A stretch of 64,000 bases of DNA from JADJPO01 sp963825645. Its GTDB lineage: Bacteria > Actinomycetota > Actinomycetes > Actinomycetales > Kineosporiaceae. The stretch lies in contig CAWGTT010000005.1 in NCBI GenBank assembly GCA_963825645.1, forward strand, positions 310,001 to 374,000, given 5' to 3'. Below the pieces are notes generated by a model, which did no database searches, was not told the origin of the DNA, and saw only the letters and a list, made by a program, of their open reading frames with translations. This document shows, in pieces, positions 24,421 through 34,139 of the stretch; the first letter of the stretch is position 1, and every line of letters starts with the position of its first letter. A program made the position numbers and the translations under genes.

Positions 24421-24530
24421 CACCGGGAGATACTCCCACGATGGGGTCGAACCCACCTCTCGGCGGGCCCGCCGCACGGCACGTCCCGCCGCAGAGCGTG
24501 CAGACAGCCGGTGAATGGCAGGATCGGTGT

Positions 24531-27122
24531 ATGTCTGCTGCCGCCAACCTGACCCACGAGGAGGCAGCCCACCGGGCGTCCCTGCTCGCCGTCGAGGAGT
24601 ACCACCTCGACCTGGACCTGACCGACGGCGCCGACCCTGACATCGGGACCGACACCTTCCGGTCCCGGACGACGGTCCGCTTCGCCTGTCACGACGTGGG
24701 CGCAAGCACCTTCATAGACCTCGTGGCGCCCCGGGTGCTCTCCGTCCGGCTGAACGGTCGCGACCTGACGGTGGCTGACGTGGTCGGTGGCGACAGGATC
24801 GAGCTGTCCGGCCTCGCCGCGCACAATGAGCTGGAGGTTCTGGCGGACTGCGCCTACATGCACACCGGCGAGGGACTGCACCGGTTCGTCGATCCGGTCG
24901 ACCACGAGGTCTATCTGTACTCGCAGTTCGAGGTCGCGGACGCCCGACGGACGTTCGCATGCTTCGACCAGCCGGATCTCAAGGCGGCGTTCGCCGTCTC
25001 GGTCACCGCGCCCGAGCACTGGCAGGTCTTCTCCACCTCGCCGACACCCGAACCCGCGCCGTCCGGCCGCGACGACGGCACCGCCACCTGGCGTTTCGCG
25101 ACCACGCCCCGGCTGTCCCCGTACGTCGTCTCGGTGGTCGCCGGTCCGTATCAGGGCGTGCGCGCCACGTTGACGAGCCGGGACGGGCGGACCATCCCGC
25201 TCGGCGTGCACTGCCGGACCTCGATGATGCCGTTCCTCGACGCCGAGCAGATCATCGAGGTGACCCGGGCGGGCTTCGCGCACTTCGAGGAGGTGTTCGA
25301 CCTGGCGTATCCGTTCGCCAAGTACGACCAGGTGTTCGTGCCCGAGTTCAACGCCGGGGCGATGGAGAACGCCGCGTGCGTGACGTTCACCGACGACTAC
25401 GTGTTCCGCTCCAAGACGACAGCGGCAACCGTCGAACGACGGGCGCTGACCGTGCTGCACGAGCTGGCCCACATGTGGTTCGGGGACCTGGTCACCATGC
25501 GGTGGTGGGACGACCTGTGGCTGAACGAGTCCTTCGCCGAGTATGCCAGCACCCGCTGCCAGGCCTCCTCGACCCGCTGGCGCAGCGCCTGGACGACGTT
25601 CCTGTCCGCCGAGAAGTCGTGGGCCTACCGCCAGGACCAGCTCAGCTCGACGCACCCGATCGTGGCCGAGATCCGCGACCTCGCCGACGTGGAGGTCAAC
25701 TTCGACGGGATCACGTACGCCAAGGGTGCCTCAGTGCTCAAGCAACTGGTGCATTGGGTCGGCCAGGACGCCTTCGACGAGGGGGTACGGCGCTACTTCC
25801 GTCGCCATGCCTGGAGCAACACCACTTTGGCCGATCTGCTCGTCGAGCTGCGCGAGACCAGTGGCCAGGACGTCGAGAGCTGGGCGGTGACCTGGCTGGA
25901 GCGGGCCGGGGTGAACACGGTGCGCCCGCTCGTCGAGCAGGACGACGCCGGGACGATCCGCCGCCTCGTCGTGCAGCAGGAAGCCCCCGCGGACCATCCG
26001 GTGCTGCGCCAGCACCGGATCGGGATCGGCGGGTATGACGTCGTGGACCGGGGCCAGACGGGCGCGATATTCCGGCGCACCTGGAGCGTCGAGGTGAGCA
26101 TCGACGGAGCAGGCACCGAGGTCACGGCGCTGGCCGGACGCCCGCAGCCGGCCCTGTTGCTGCTCAACGACGGCGACCTGGCCTACACCAAGATCCGCCT
26201 GGACGAGCGCTCGCTCGCCTCCGCAGTGGCTCACCTGGACGCCTTCGAGGACTCGCTGCCGGCGACCCTGGTCTGGGGCGCTGTCTGGGACATGACCCGG
26301 GACGCCGAGCTGGGACCCCGGGTTTTCGTCGACCTCGTGCTGCGCCACCTGCCCTCGGTCACCGACCCCAGCGTGCAGCAGACGCTGCTCAACCAGCTCG
26401 CAGCCACGCTCACCATGTACCTGGCCCCGGAGCATGCAGTGGCGACCCGGGAGGATGCCGCGCACCGGCTGCTCACGCTTCTGCGCCAGGCCGAGCCGGG
26501 CGGCGACACGCAGTTGCTGCTCATCCGCTCCTTCGCCGCATTGGCCCGGCGGGAGGACCACCTCCAGGTCATCGCGGGGCTGTTGAGCGGCGCGCAGACC
26601 CTGCCCGGTCTCGACGTCGACACAGACCTGCGGTGGACCCTGCTCACTTCATTGGTGGTCGGCGGCCGGGCCGGTGGGCCGCAGATCGACGCCGAGCTGA
26701 AGCGAGACGACACCGCTGCCGGCAGAGTGCGCGCGGCGGGGACACGGGCCGCGATTCCGACGGCGGCCGCCAAGCAGGCTGCCTGGAACAGTGTCGTCGT
26801 CGACGGTGATCTGCCGAACGCGATCAACCAGGCCGTGGTGCGGGGGTTCACCAGGGTGCACGACACCACGCTGCTCGAGCCGTTCGTGGAGCCCTACTTC
26901 GCCGCGTTGCACAGGATCTGGACCGAGCGCACCAATGAGCTGGCGACCCAGGTCGCCGAGGGCCTCTTCCCAGCCATGCTCGTCCGCCAGGACGTGCTGG
27001 AGCGCGCCGAGGACTGGCTGAAGGGCTCGGACAGAGAGCCCGCCTTGGCCCGGCTGGTCGCCGAGGGGCGGGACGGCCTGGCCCGCGCGTTGCGGGTCCA
27101 GGCCCGCGATGTCGCCGGCTGA
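24531..27122 (+). CDS. pepN: Aminopeptidase N (M1 family)
   Basis: This 863-residue zinc metallopeptidase removes N-terminal residues from peptides. The exopeptidase motif GAMEN is near residue 277, the zinc site HELAHMWFGD begins near residue 310 with the third ligand in NESFAEY, and a helical C-terminal domain fills residues 430-863. Length and order match actinobacterial PepN. The start at ATG 24531 gives MSAAANLTHEEAAHRASLLA, typical of the family; the open frame upstream is unrelated. It is cytoplasmic, with no signal peptide. It forms a divergent pair with the DsbA-like gene. Confidence 0.95.
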   Translation: MSAAANLTHEEAAHRASLLAVEEYHLDLDLTDGADPDIGTDTFRSRTTVRFACHDVGASTFIDLVAPRVLSVRLNGRDLTVADVVGGDRIELSGLAAHNELEVLADCAYMHTGEGLHRFVDPVDHEVYLYSQFEVADARRTFACFDQPDLKAAFAVSVTAPEHWQVFSTSPTPEPAPSGRDDGTATWRFATTPRLSPYVVSVVAGPYQGVRATLTSRDGRTIPLGVHCRTSMMPFLDAEQIIEVTRAGFAHFEEVFDLAYPFAKYDQVFVPEFNAGAMENAACVTFTDDYVFRSKTTAATVERRALTVLHELAHMWFGDLVTMRWWDDLWLNESFAEYASTRCQASSTRWRSAWTTFLSAEKSWAYRQDQLSSTHPIVAEIRDLADVEVNFDGITYAKGASVLKQLVHWVGQDAFDEGVRRYFRRHAWSNTTLADLLVELRETSGQDVESWAVTWLERAGVNTVRPLVEQDDAGTIRRLVVQQEAPADHPVLRQHRIGIGGYDVVDRGQTGAIFRRTWSVEVSIDGAGTEVTALAGRPQPALLLLNDGDLAYTKIRLDERSLASAVAHLDAFEDSLPATLVWGAVWDMTRDAELGPRVFVDLVLRHLPSVTDPSVQQTLLNQLAATLTMYLAPEHAVATREDAAHRLLTLLRQAEPGGDTQLLLIRSFAALARREDHLQVIAGLLSGAQTLPGLDVDTDLRWTLLTSLVVGGRAGGPQIDAELKRDDTAAGRVRAAGTRAAIPTAAAKQAAWNSVVVDGDLPNAINQAVVRGFTRVHDTTLLEPFVEPYFAALHRIWTERTNELATQVAEGLFPAMLVRQDVLERAEDWLKGSDREPALARLVAEGRDGLARALRVQARDVAG

Positions 27123-27147
27123 CCGCTTCACGCGGGAGCCCTGGGGG

Positions 27148-29607
27148 TCAGCGGCCGTTGACGGTGCGGGCCAGGGACGCAGCCCTGACCGACGCCATGA
27201 CATCCTCGAGCAGCACGGGTCGGCCCACGCCGTCCGCCAGTGGGAGCTGCCAGTTGGGGTATTCGGTGGTCGTTCCCGGCTGATACATCGCGCGCCGGTC
27301 GCCGACCGCGTCGGCAAGCGCGACGCCGATCAGCTTGGCCGGCGTCCAGGTCAGGAAGCGGTGAAGCGCCTCGACCCGCTCCCGCTCGCTGGACTGCTCA
27401 CCGAGCAGTCCGAGCTCCCCCAGCAGAGCCAGGACCGCCGCTCGGTCGGCCTCGTCGACCGCGATCTCTTCGACGGCCGGCCGGGTGAGCAGGCCCAGGC
27501 GGTCGCGCAGCTCGACGTGCTCACCGGCCAGATAGCCGGCGGTCGGCGGCAGGTCGTCCGCGCCGACCGTGGCCAGGCACAACTCGCGCCACGCCTGCGG
27601 CCGCAGCGGTTGGTTGTCCTGATCGCGTTCCCGCCACAGCACGGAGGTGCCCACCAGGCCGCGTTCGTGCAGGTAGTCCCGCGCCCACGGCTCGACACTA
27701 TTGAGGTCCTCACCGATGACGATGGCTCCGGCGCGATGGGCCTCGAGGGCGAGGATGCCCACCAGCGCCTCATGGTCGTAGCGCACGTAGGTGCCCTCGG
27801 CCGGCGACGCCGTCAGCGGGATCCACCACAACCGGAACAGCCCGATCACATGGTCGACCCGTAGGCCTCCGCTGTGGCGCAGCACGGTCCGCAACGTGTC
27901 CCGGTACGGCTCGTAGCCGCGCTCGGCCAGTCGGTCCGGTCGCCAAGGCGGCTGGTTCCAGTCCTGGCCCTGACGGTTGACCGAGTCGGCCGGGGCGCCG
28001 ACGGTCACGTCGCCGGCGAGCACGTCGGCCAACGCCCAGACGTCCGCGCCGTCAGGGTGCACCCCGCCGGCGAGCTCGTTGATGATCCCGATCGCCATCC
28101 CGGACTCCAGTGCCTGCCGCTGCGCAGCGGCCAGCTGCTCGTCCAGGCACCACTGCAGCCACATGTAGAACTGCACCCGGTCGGCGAGCTCCTCGCGGAG
28201 CTGGGCGACAGAGGTGGACCGGGCGTCGAGGGCGTGCGCCGGCCACGTGGACATCGGCAGGCCGTAGCGCTCGGTCAGCGCACACCAGGAGGCGAAGTCG
28301 AGCAGCCCGTCGCCCTCCCGCTCGCAGAACGCCTCGAACGAGGCCTGGCGGGCCCTCGACCGAGGCTGGGCGAACACCGTTTCCAGCGCCGCGCGCTTGG
28401 CCTCCCAGACCATGTCTCGGTCGATCGCCGCCGACTCCAGATTCATGCCCCGCATCGCCTCGGCCTGCCACTCGATCAGGGCGCGATCGGTCGAGGGCAT
28501 GTACGCGACCTCGCGGATCTCCTCGACCCGCAGGTAGAGCGGGTTGGCGAACCGGCGGGTTGTCGGCAGCTGCGGCGAGGCCTCGATCGGAGCGATCACC
28601 TCGGCCGCATGCAGCGGGTTCACCTGGACGAAGTCAGCCCCATGGTCCCGGGCACTCCAGGCCGCCAGCTCCGAGAGGTCCGCCAGGTCACCCAGGCCCC
28701 AGGAAAACTGCGAGCGGACCGAGTAGAGATGGGTCGTGAACCCCCAGCCACGCCGCTCTCGGAGCGCCTCGGGCAGCTCGAGCCGCTGCGGGGTGATCAC
28801 CAACGGCCGGTCGGTCTCACCCCCTCTAGCCCGAGCCTGGATTCTGTGCCAGCCCAGGGGCAGGTCCTGCGGCAGGCTGAAGAGCACCTCGCCGACCGTG
28901 CGTCCGTCGATCACCTGCGGGTCGACGTCGTGCTCCTGTTGCGTCAGTGGTATCCCCGCGGCGCCGCCTTCGAGGTGGACCCAGACCTCGACCGGGCTGC
29001 CGTCCTCGACATGCACCGGCACCGTCGCCTGGGTGCCCTGACGCAGCACCAGGACGTCGGGCAGCACCTGTCGCCAGGGCCGCTCTCGGGCGGCGGTCAG
29101 GGACCGGGCGACGGCCCGCTCGTCGGAGGCGTCTATGTCGAGGGCCGCGAGCACCGCACGGATCGTGGCGTCGCTGACCACGGTGTGCCGGCCCTGCCAG
29201 TCCCAGTACTCGGTCGCCACACCGTGCGCCTGGGCCAGCTCCACCAGGGCGGAGCCGGGCGAGGGCTTCGCGACCGCGGCGGGTCGCGCCGGGGTGGTCG
29301 GGGCGGGACGCTGGGCCGGCTGCGGCTCGGCGGCCGGTGCCGGATCCGGCGCGGTCTCGGACGGTGCCGGCTTCGCATCGGCGTCCGGCTCGTCGGACCC
29401 GGGAGGGGCGGCCTGGCCTTGGGGCACGTCACCCTGCGGGGGGTCGGCCGCCGACGCTTTCCGGGCCGCGGCGCCCCGGCGCGGAGCGCGCTTGGCAGGT
29501 GTCGCGCCGGCAACGCCGGCGCTGTCGGGCGGGCTCGCCGCAGGCGCCAGCGGCTCGCCGCCCGGTTCCGGGTCGCGCGCGGCACGAGTCGGGTGTGCGT
29601 CACTCAC
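27148..29607 (-). CDS. malQ: 4-alpha-glucanotransferase (amylomaltase, GH77)
   Basis: The 819-residue GH77 enzyme transfers alpha-1,4-glucan segments between maltodextrins in glycogen and maltose metabolism. Core motifs are WGLGDLADLSELAAWSARDH, GAPADSVNRQGQDWNQPPWR, the nucleophile region GGLRVDHVIGLFRLWWIP, and the acid/base region VIGEDLNSVEPW. Residues 1-115 are an Ala/Pro-rich low-complexity extension ahead of the actinobacterial MalQ N-terminal domain, and it ends in SALVELAQAHGVATEYWDW. The 250-loop region reads IINELAGGVHPDGAD where most relatives have a DLAVGVHPxGAD form, a mild change. It is convergent with pepN with a 25-base gap. Confidence 0.92.
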   Translation of the reverse strand: MSDAHPTRAARDPEPGGEPLAPAASPPDSAGVAGATPAKRAPRRGAAARKASAADPPQGDVPQGQAAPPGSDEPDADAKPAPSETAPDPAPAAEPQPAQRPAPTTPARPAAVAKPSPGSALVELAQAHGVATEYWDWQGRHTVVSDATIRAVLAALDIDASDERAVARSLTAARERPWRQVLPDVLVLRQGTQATVPVHVEDGSPVEVWVHLEGGAAGIPLTQQEHDVDPQVIDGRTVGEVLFSLPQDLPLGWHRIQARARGGETDRPLVITPQRLELPEALRERRGWGFTTHLYSVRSQFSWGLGDLADLSELAAWSARDHGADFVQVNPLHAAEVIAPIEASPQLPTTRRFANPLYLRVEEIREVAYMPSTDRALIEWQAEAMRGMNLESAAIDRDMVWEAKRAALETVFAQPRSRARQASFEAFCEREGDGLLDFASWCALTERYGLPMSTWPAHALDARSTSVAQLREELADRVQFYMWLQWCLDEQLAAAQRQALESGMAIGIINELAGGVHPDGADVWALADVLAGDVTVGAPADSVNRQGQDWNQPPWRPDRLAERGYEPYRDTLRTVLRHSGGLRVDHVIGLFRLWWIPLTASPAEGTYVRYDHEALVGILALEAHRAGAIVIGEDLNSVEPWARDYLHERGLVGTSVLWRERDQDNQPLRPQAWRELCLATVGADDLPPTAGYLAGEHVELRDRLGLLTRPAVEEIAVDEADRAAVLALLGELGLLGEQSSERERVEALHRFLTWTPAKLIGVALADAVGDRRAMYQPGTTTEYPNWQLPLADGVGRPVLLEDVMASVRAASLARTVNGR

Positions 29608-29690
29608 GTCTCGGCATCCTGCCAGAACACGGCGACAAGTCGACGTTCGCGCCGCCGGACCTCACTCGCCGGGCACTCTAGCCTGGCCCG

Positions 29691-31865
29691 ATGCGCTACC
29701 CCGAAGCCACCCGCGGCGACCTGGTCGAGCACCTGCACGGCCGGTCGGTGCCCGACCCGTACCGGTGGCTGGAGGACGCCGATTCGGAACGGACCCGGTC
29801 CTGGGCGCGCGAGCAGGACGAGACCTACCAGCAGCACCTGACGACCTGGGGACAGCTCGGCCGGGCCGAGCAGCGGGTCAGCGAGCTGTTGGCCACCGGA
29901 ATGGTCGGGGTTCCGGTGTGGCGCCGCGAAAGATGCTTCGTGATGCGTCGGGCACCCGGCCAGCAGCACGCCGTGCTGGTCGTCGAGGAACCCGCCGTCG
30001 AGGAATCCGGCTCCTCCCTCGGCGGCGATGAGACACAGGTGCGGCGGGTGGAGCGGGTGCTCATCGACCCGATGGCCCTCGACCCGCTCGGTCTGACCAC
30101 CCTGGACGCCTGGCAACCGAGCAAGGAGGGCGACCTGCTCGCCTACCAGACCTCGACGGGCGGGACCGAGGAGAGTGTTCTGCGGGTGCTCGACGTCGCC
30201 ACCGTGGCCGTCGTCGACGGTCCGATCGACCGGACCCGCTACTCCCCCGTGGCTTTTCTGCCGGGGGGCTCGGCCTACTACTACGTGCGGCGGCTGCCGC
30301 CGCAGGAGCTGCCCGAGGCCGAGCGGCAGTTCCACCGCAGGGTGGCGTTGCACCGCGTCGGCACCGATCCCGCCCACGACGTCGAGGTCTTCGGCTCCGG
30401 GCAGGACCTGCGCAGCTACTACGGCGTCCAGGTCTCCCGCGACGGTCGCTGGCTGTTGCTGTCGTCGGCGACCGGGACGGCGCCGCGCAACGACCTGTGG
30501 ATCGCCGACCTCGGCGCGTCCCCGCCGGATCGACCGCAGCTGCGCCCGGTCGTGACCGGGCTGGACGCCCAGACCGGCGGCCACGTCGGACGGGACGGCC
30601 GGCTGTACCTGACCACCGATCTCGCCGCGCCCCGCAGGCGCCTGGTCGTGACCGACCCCGGCGACCCGGGGCCGTCCAGGTGGCGGACTCTGGTCGAGGA
30701 GGATCCGGACGCCGTGCTGGACGACTACGCCGTGCTGGACGGCCAGGAGGTGGGTGAGCCACTGCTGCTCGTGTCGTGGACCCGGCACGCCGTGAGCGAG
30801 ATCACCGTGCACGAGGCCCGGACCGGGCGCCGGTTGGGCGGCGCCCGAGGCCGGGTCGACCTACCGGGCCTGGGCAGCCTGGGGAGCCTCGTCGAGCGCC
30901 CCGAGGGCGGACCACAGGTCCACGTGGCCTACACCGACCACACCACGGCGGCGCGAATCTACCGGCTCGACGCCCGGTCTGCGGGTCCGGACGGCGCGCT
31001 GGTCGCCCAGCTGCACGCCGAACCGCCCGGGCAGGTCGCCGTGCCAGGGGTGTCCGCCCGGGTGGTGGAGTTCTCCTCGGCCGATGGGACGGCGGTTCGG
31101 ATGTTTGTGATCCGTCGCACCGACCACGGCCCCACCGGCGCCTCCGGACCGCGACCGACGATCCTGTACGGCTACGGCGGGTTCGGGGTGAGCCTGACCC
31201 CCGCCTACTCGGCGGCGATGCTGGCCTGGGTGGAGGCCGGCGGCGTCTACACGGTCGCCAACGTGCGTGGCGGTGGCGAGGAGGGCGAACAATGGCACCG
31301 AGCGGGAATGCTCGAGAACAGGCACCGGGTCGTCGAGGACTTCGAGGCGGCGGCGGACTGGCTGGTCGCCCATGGGGTGACCACGCCGGGGCAACTGTGC
31401 ATCAGCGGGGGCTCCAACGGCGGGCTGCTGGTCGGTGCTGCACTGACCCGGCGGCCGCAGGCGTACCAGGCGGTGATCTGTTCCGCACCACTGCTCGACA
31501 TGGTGCGCTACGAGAAGTTCGGACTCGGCATGAGCTGGAACGTCGAGTACGGCTCGGCCGACGTGGCGGTGGAGCTGGACTGGCTGCTCGGCTACTCGCC
31601 CTACCATCACGTCTCGCCACAGGCCGCGAGCGTGGACTACCCGGCGGTGCTGTTCACAGTTTTCGACGGTGACAGCCGGGTGGACCCGCTGCACGCCCGC
31701 AAGATGTGCGCCGCGCTGCAACACGCCACCTCGGGTGAGCGAGCGGTCCTGTTGCGACGAGAGAAGGACGTCGGGCACGGTGCTCGAGCGCTGGCCCGCA
31801 CCGCGGCACTGTCCGCGCAGACCCTGGCCTTCGCCGCTCACTGGACCGGACTGGAGCTCGCGTGA
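29691..31865 (+). CDS. Prolyl oligopeptidase family (S9A) serine peptidase
   Basis: The protein has 724 residues. The N-terminus, MRYPEATRGDLVEHLHGRSV with PDPYRWLED, is the S9A signature. A seven-bladed propeller (about residues 70-430) precedes the hydrolase domain. The catalytic Ser is in CISGGSNGGLLVGAALTRRP, the Asp in FDGDSRVDPLHARKM and the His in DVGHGARALA. It cleaves short Pro-containing peptides in the cytoplasm (family knowledge). The TGA overlaps the GTG of the MscS gene by four bases, so the two are coupled. With the S9 peptidase at 8.9 kb and PepN it gives the window three peptide-degrading enzymes. Confidence 0.93.
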   Translation: MRYPEATRGDLVEHLHGRSVPDPYRWLEDADSERTRSWAREQDETYQQHLTTWGQLGRAEQRVSELLATGMVGVPVWRRERCFVMRRAPGQQHAVLVVEEPAVEESGSSLGGDETQVRRVERVLIDPMALDPLGLTTLDAWQPSKEGDLLAYQTSTGGTEESVLRVLDVATVAVVDGPIDRTRYSPVAFLPGGSAYYYVRRLPPQELPEAERQFHRRVALHRVGTDPAHDVEVFGSGQDLRSYYGVQVSRDGRWLLLSSATGTAPRNDLWIADLGASPPDRPQLRPVVTGLDAQTGGHVGRDGRLYLTTDLAAPRRRLVVTDPGDPGPSRWRTLVEEDPDAVLDDYAVLDGQEVGEPLLLVSWTRHAVSEITVHEARTGRRLGGARGRVDLPGLGSLGSLVERPEGGPQVHVAYTDHTTAARIYRLDARSAGPDGALVAQLHAEPPGQVAVPGVSARVVEFSSADGTAVRMFVIRRTDHGPTGASGPRPTILYGYGGFGVSLTPAYSAAMLAWVEAGGVYTVANVRGGGEEGEQWHRAGMLENRHRVVEDFEAAADWLVAHGVTTPGQLCISGGSNGGLLVGAALTRRPQAYQAVICSAPLLDMVRYEKFGLGMSWNVEYGSADVAVELDWLLGYSPYHHVSPQAASVDYPAVLFTVFDGDSRVDPLHARKMCAALQHATSGERAVLLRREKDVGHGARALARTAALSAQTLAFAAHWTGLELA

Positions 31866-32842
31866 CCGAACTGCTGAACCGCCTCGGCGCCGACGCGCCA
31901 TGGGTCGGGACCTGGGCCGAGCCGCTGTTCGGCATCCCGCTCCTGGTTCTCGCCATCCTGCTCGGGGGCGTACTCGCGCGCTACCTGCTGCACCGGGTGA
32001 TCGACCGGGTCTGCACTGGAATCGCCGCCGGCACCGCCGGCCTGGCCCGGTTGGGGCCGGAGGAGCTGAGCGGGGCAGCCCGGATCGTCACTGCTCCGCT
32101 GCTGACGCAGCGACGCGAGCAACGCGCCAAGACCATCTCCTCGGTGCTGAAGAGCCTGGCCACCGCGGTGATCGCCAGTATCGTCCTGATCACCGTGCTC
32201 GACCTGCTCTCGGTGCCGGTGGCCCCGTTGCTGGCCAGCGCAGGCATCGTCGGGGTCGCCCTGGGCTTCGGCGCCCAGTCACTGGTCAAGGATGTGATCA
32301 GCGGAGTGCTCATGTTGGCGGAGGACCAGTACGGGGTCGGCGACGTCGTCGACCTGGGCGATGCCTCCGGAATGGTCGAGGCAGTGGGACTGCGGGTCAC
32401 CCGGCTGCGCGACGTGAACGGCACCGTCTGGTACGTGCGCAACGGCGAGGTACTGCGGGTCGGCAACCAGTCCCAAGGCTGGGCGCGCGCCGTCCTGGAC
32501 ATTCCGGTCGGCTACGGCGAGGACCTCACCCGTGCCCAGGATCTGCTGCTGGCGGTCGCCCGCGGGCTGAAGGCGGACGACGGCTTCCGGGACATGGTCG
32601 TCGACGACCCCGAGGTCTGGGGCGTCGAAGACGTCAGCGCGGACAGCGTCGTGATCCGGGTGGTGGTCAAGACCCAGCCGCTCAAGCAGTGGGACGTGGC
32701 CCGAGAGCTGCGCCGACGGATCAAGGACCGCTTCGACGCCGAACAGATTCAGGTGGCGCACACGATCGGGGCGATCCGGATCGCCGACACCACGACGCCA
32801 CCGGCCAAGGAGGCCGCAGACCACCCGCAGGGGCCTGCCTGA
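31862..32842 (+). CDS. Mechanosensitive channel, MscS family
   Basis: This 326-residue membrane protein has a first hydrophobic segment at PLFGIPLLVLAILLGGVLAR, a second near ATAVIASIVLITVLDLLSV and the pore-lining helix plus beta domain starting LLASAGIVGVALGFGAQSLV and DVISGVLMLAEDQYGVGDVV. The pore helix with Gly/Ala packing and the G-D-x-V strand are diagnostic of MscS. It releases solutes on osmotic downshock. The C-terminal alpha/beta domain is present (VVKTQPLKQWDVARELRRRI). GTG 31862 overlaps the upstream peptidase stop. Confidence 0.9.
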   Translation: MTELLNRLGADAPWVGTWAEPLFGIPLLVLAILLGGVLARYLLHRVIDRVCTGIAAGTAGLARLGPEELSGAARIVTAPLLTQRREQRAKTISSVLKSLATAVIASIVLITVLDLLSVPVAPLLASAGIVGVALGFGAQSLVKDVISGVLMLAEDQYGVGDVVDLGDASGMVEAVGLRVTRLRDVNGTVWYVRNGEVLRVGNQSQGWARAVLDIPVGYGEDLTRAQDLLLAVARGLKADDGFRDMVVDDPEVWGVEDVSADSVVIRVVVKTQPLKQWDVARELRRRIKDRFDAEQIQVAHTIGAIRIADTTTPPAKEAADHPQGPA

Positions 32843-32888
32843 CGCACAGGCCGGGTGATCGACCTGGGAATGTGCGCAGAATGGGACC

Positions 32889-33326
32889 GTGCAGCCCGAC
32901 CAGCCTGACCCCCAGCCGACCTTCTACGAGCAGATCGGCGGCCACGACACGTTCGTCGCGCTCGTCGACCGGTTCTACGCCGGAGTCGCCGAGGACGAGC
33001 TGCTGCGGCCGATGTATCCCGAACAGGACCTGTCCGAGGCGAAGCGCCGGCTGCGGATGTTCCTGGAGCAGTACTGGGGCGGCCCGACGACGTACAGCGC
33101 CGAACGCGGGCACCCGCGACTGCGGATGCGGCACGCGCCGTTCCCGGTCGGCCCGGCGGCGCGGGATCGATGGCTGACCCATATGCGCGCCGCCGTGACC
33201 AGCCTCGGGCTCTCACCGGTGCACGAAGCGGTCTTGTGGGACTACCTGGAGCGCGCCGCGATCAGCATGGTGAACCGCCGTGACGACGTCCGGGTCAGCG
33301 CCCCGGACCGTGGTGGCGCCACCTGA
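32889..33326 (+). CDS. glbO: Group II truncated hemoglobin
   Basis: This 145-residue 2-over-2 globin starts with FYEQIGGHDTFVALVDRFYA. The conserved PMYP turn, the FLEQYWGGPTTYS segment, the proximal His in LRMRHAPFPVG and the Trp in RDRWLTHM fit the TrHbO (GlbO) type. It binds heme and O2 or NO and is associated with oxidative or nitrosative protection. The start is GTG 32889. The last 32 bases overlap the 3' end of the convergent thioesterase gene. Confidence 0.92.
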   Translation: MQPDQPDPQPTFYEQIGGHDTFVALVDRFYAGVAEDELLRPMYPEQDLSEAKRRLRMFLEQYWGGPTTYSAERGHPRLRMRHAPFPVGPAARDRWLTHMRAAVTSLGLSPVHEAVLWDYLERAAISMVNRRDDVRVSAPDRGGAT

Positions 33327-33744
33327 TCGGCTCGTCGCGCCAGCCGTCGAGCAGGTCATGCTCGGGCGGGGTCATCCGCCGCGGCCGGTCCTTGGTGCGG
33401 TCGAACAACACCAGCGTGGTCTCGGCCTGGGCGTACACCGTGGCCTCGTCCGCGCCGTCCAGCACCTGGTAGCCGAGATCGAAGCTGGCCACGTCGAGCT
33501 GGGTCACCCACAGGTCGACGGCCACCGGCGCCGGACGGTAGACCAGCGGCGTCAGGTACTCGATCTGCTGCCGCGCCACGATCAGCCCCGTGGTCACCAC
33601 CGAGCCGCCGCCGTGGCTGCCGGTAGCGGCGAAGGCGACCACCCGTGCGTCCTCGATCAGTCGCAGAAACTGGACGTTGTTCACGTGGCCGTAGGCGTCC
33701 ATGTCCGACCACCGCAACGGGGTCATCACTCGGCGGCGGCTCAC
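33295..33744 (-). CDS. Acyl-CoA thioesterase, 4HBT (hotdog) family
   Basis: This 149-residue hotdog-fold protein has MTPLRWSDMDAYGHVNNVQF. The active-site Asp in W-S-D-M-D-A-Y-G-H-V-N-N is the hallmark of 4-hydroxybenzoyl-CoA thioesterase-like and YbgC-type enzymes. It continues FDLGYQVLDGADEATVYAQA, ending in the RRMTPPEHDLL helix. It hydrolyses acyl-CoA thioesters of unknown chain type. GTG 33744 gives PVSRRR before the core; ATG 33726 is an equal alternative. It is convergent with, and overlaps, glbO. Confidence 0.85.
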   Translation of the reverse strand: MSRRRVMTPLRWSDMDAYGHVNNVQFLRLIEDARVVAFAATGSHGGGSVVTTGLIVARQQIEYLTPLVYRPAPVAVDLWVTQLDVASFDLGYQVLDGADEATVYAQAETTLVLFDRTKDRPRRMTPPEHDLLDGWRDEPIRWRHHGPGR

Positions 33745-34139
33745 CGGACCATCATGACGGAGGTCTCGCGGGACATACCGCAACGGGCGGCAGACCCCTT
33801 GGTCCGCCCTCGACGAGCACGCTCTGGCACACCTGAACGGCGATGTGTAACGAACTGGTCCGTTCGAGCGAAGATACCTGCGGACGAGACGTCGCGAGAG
33901 CGGCATCCCGTCCCGTCCTGGGTGGCGCACCACACGGGAGCCGTCATAGGGGGGTCGCGGGACGACGGGGCCGGCGGGGACCCGGACGTCAGTGGAGCGG
34001 AGGGGTCTCCACCGCCGTCCGGCCCCGGTCCCGCGGACGGTGACGTGACCCGTCATCGGCGTCCCGGTGGACGTCGCGGCTCGGCTCGGGCAGCCTCGAT
34101 CTCGCCGTCACGGCAGCCGAGCAGCCGGAGGAGTCCGAC
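33745..34139. other. Gap between the two thioesterase genes
   Basis: No gene is recognised on either strand in these 395 bases. The open frames here are Arg/Pro/Gly-rich and lack any family pattern. Both flanking genes read outward, so the gap should hold two divergent promoters. GGAGGAG at 34126-34132 is the ribosome binding site of tesB. Confidence 0.5.
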
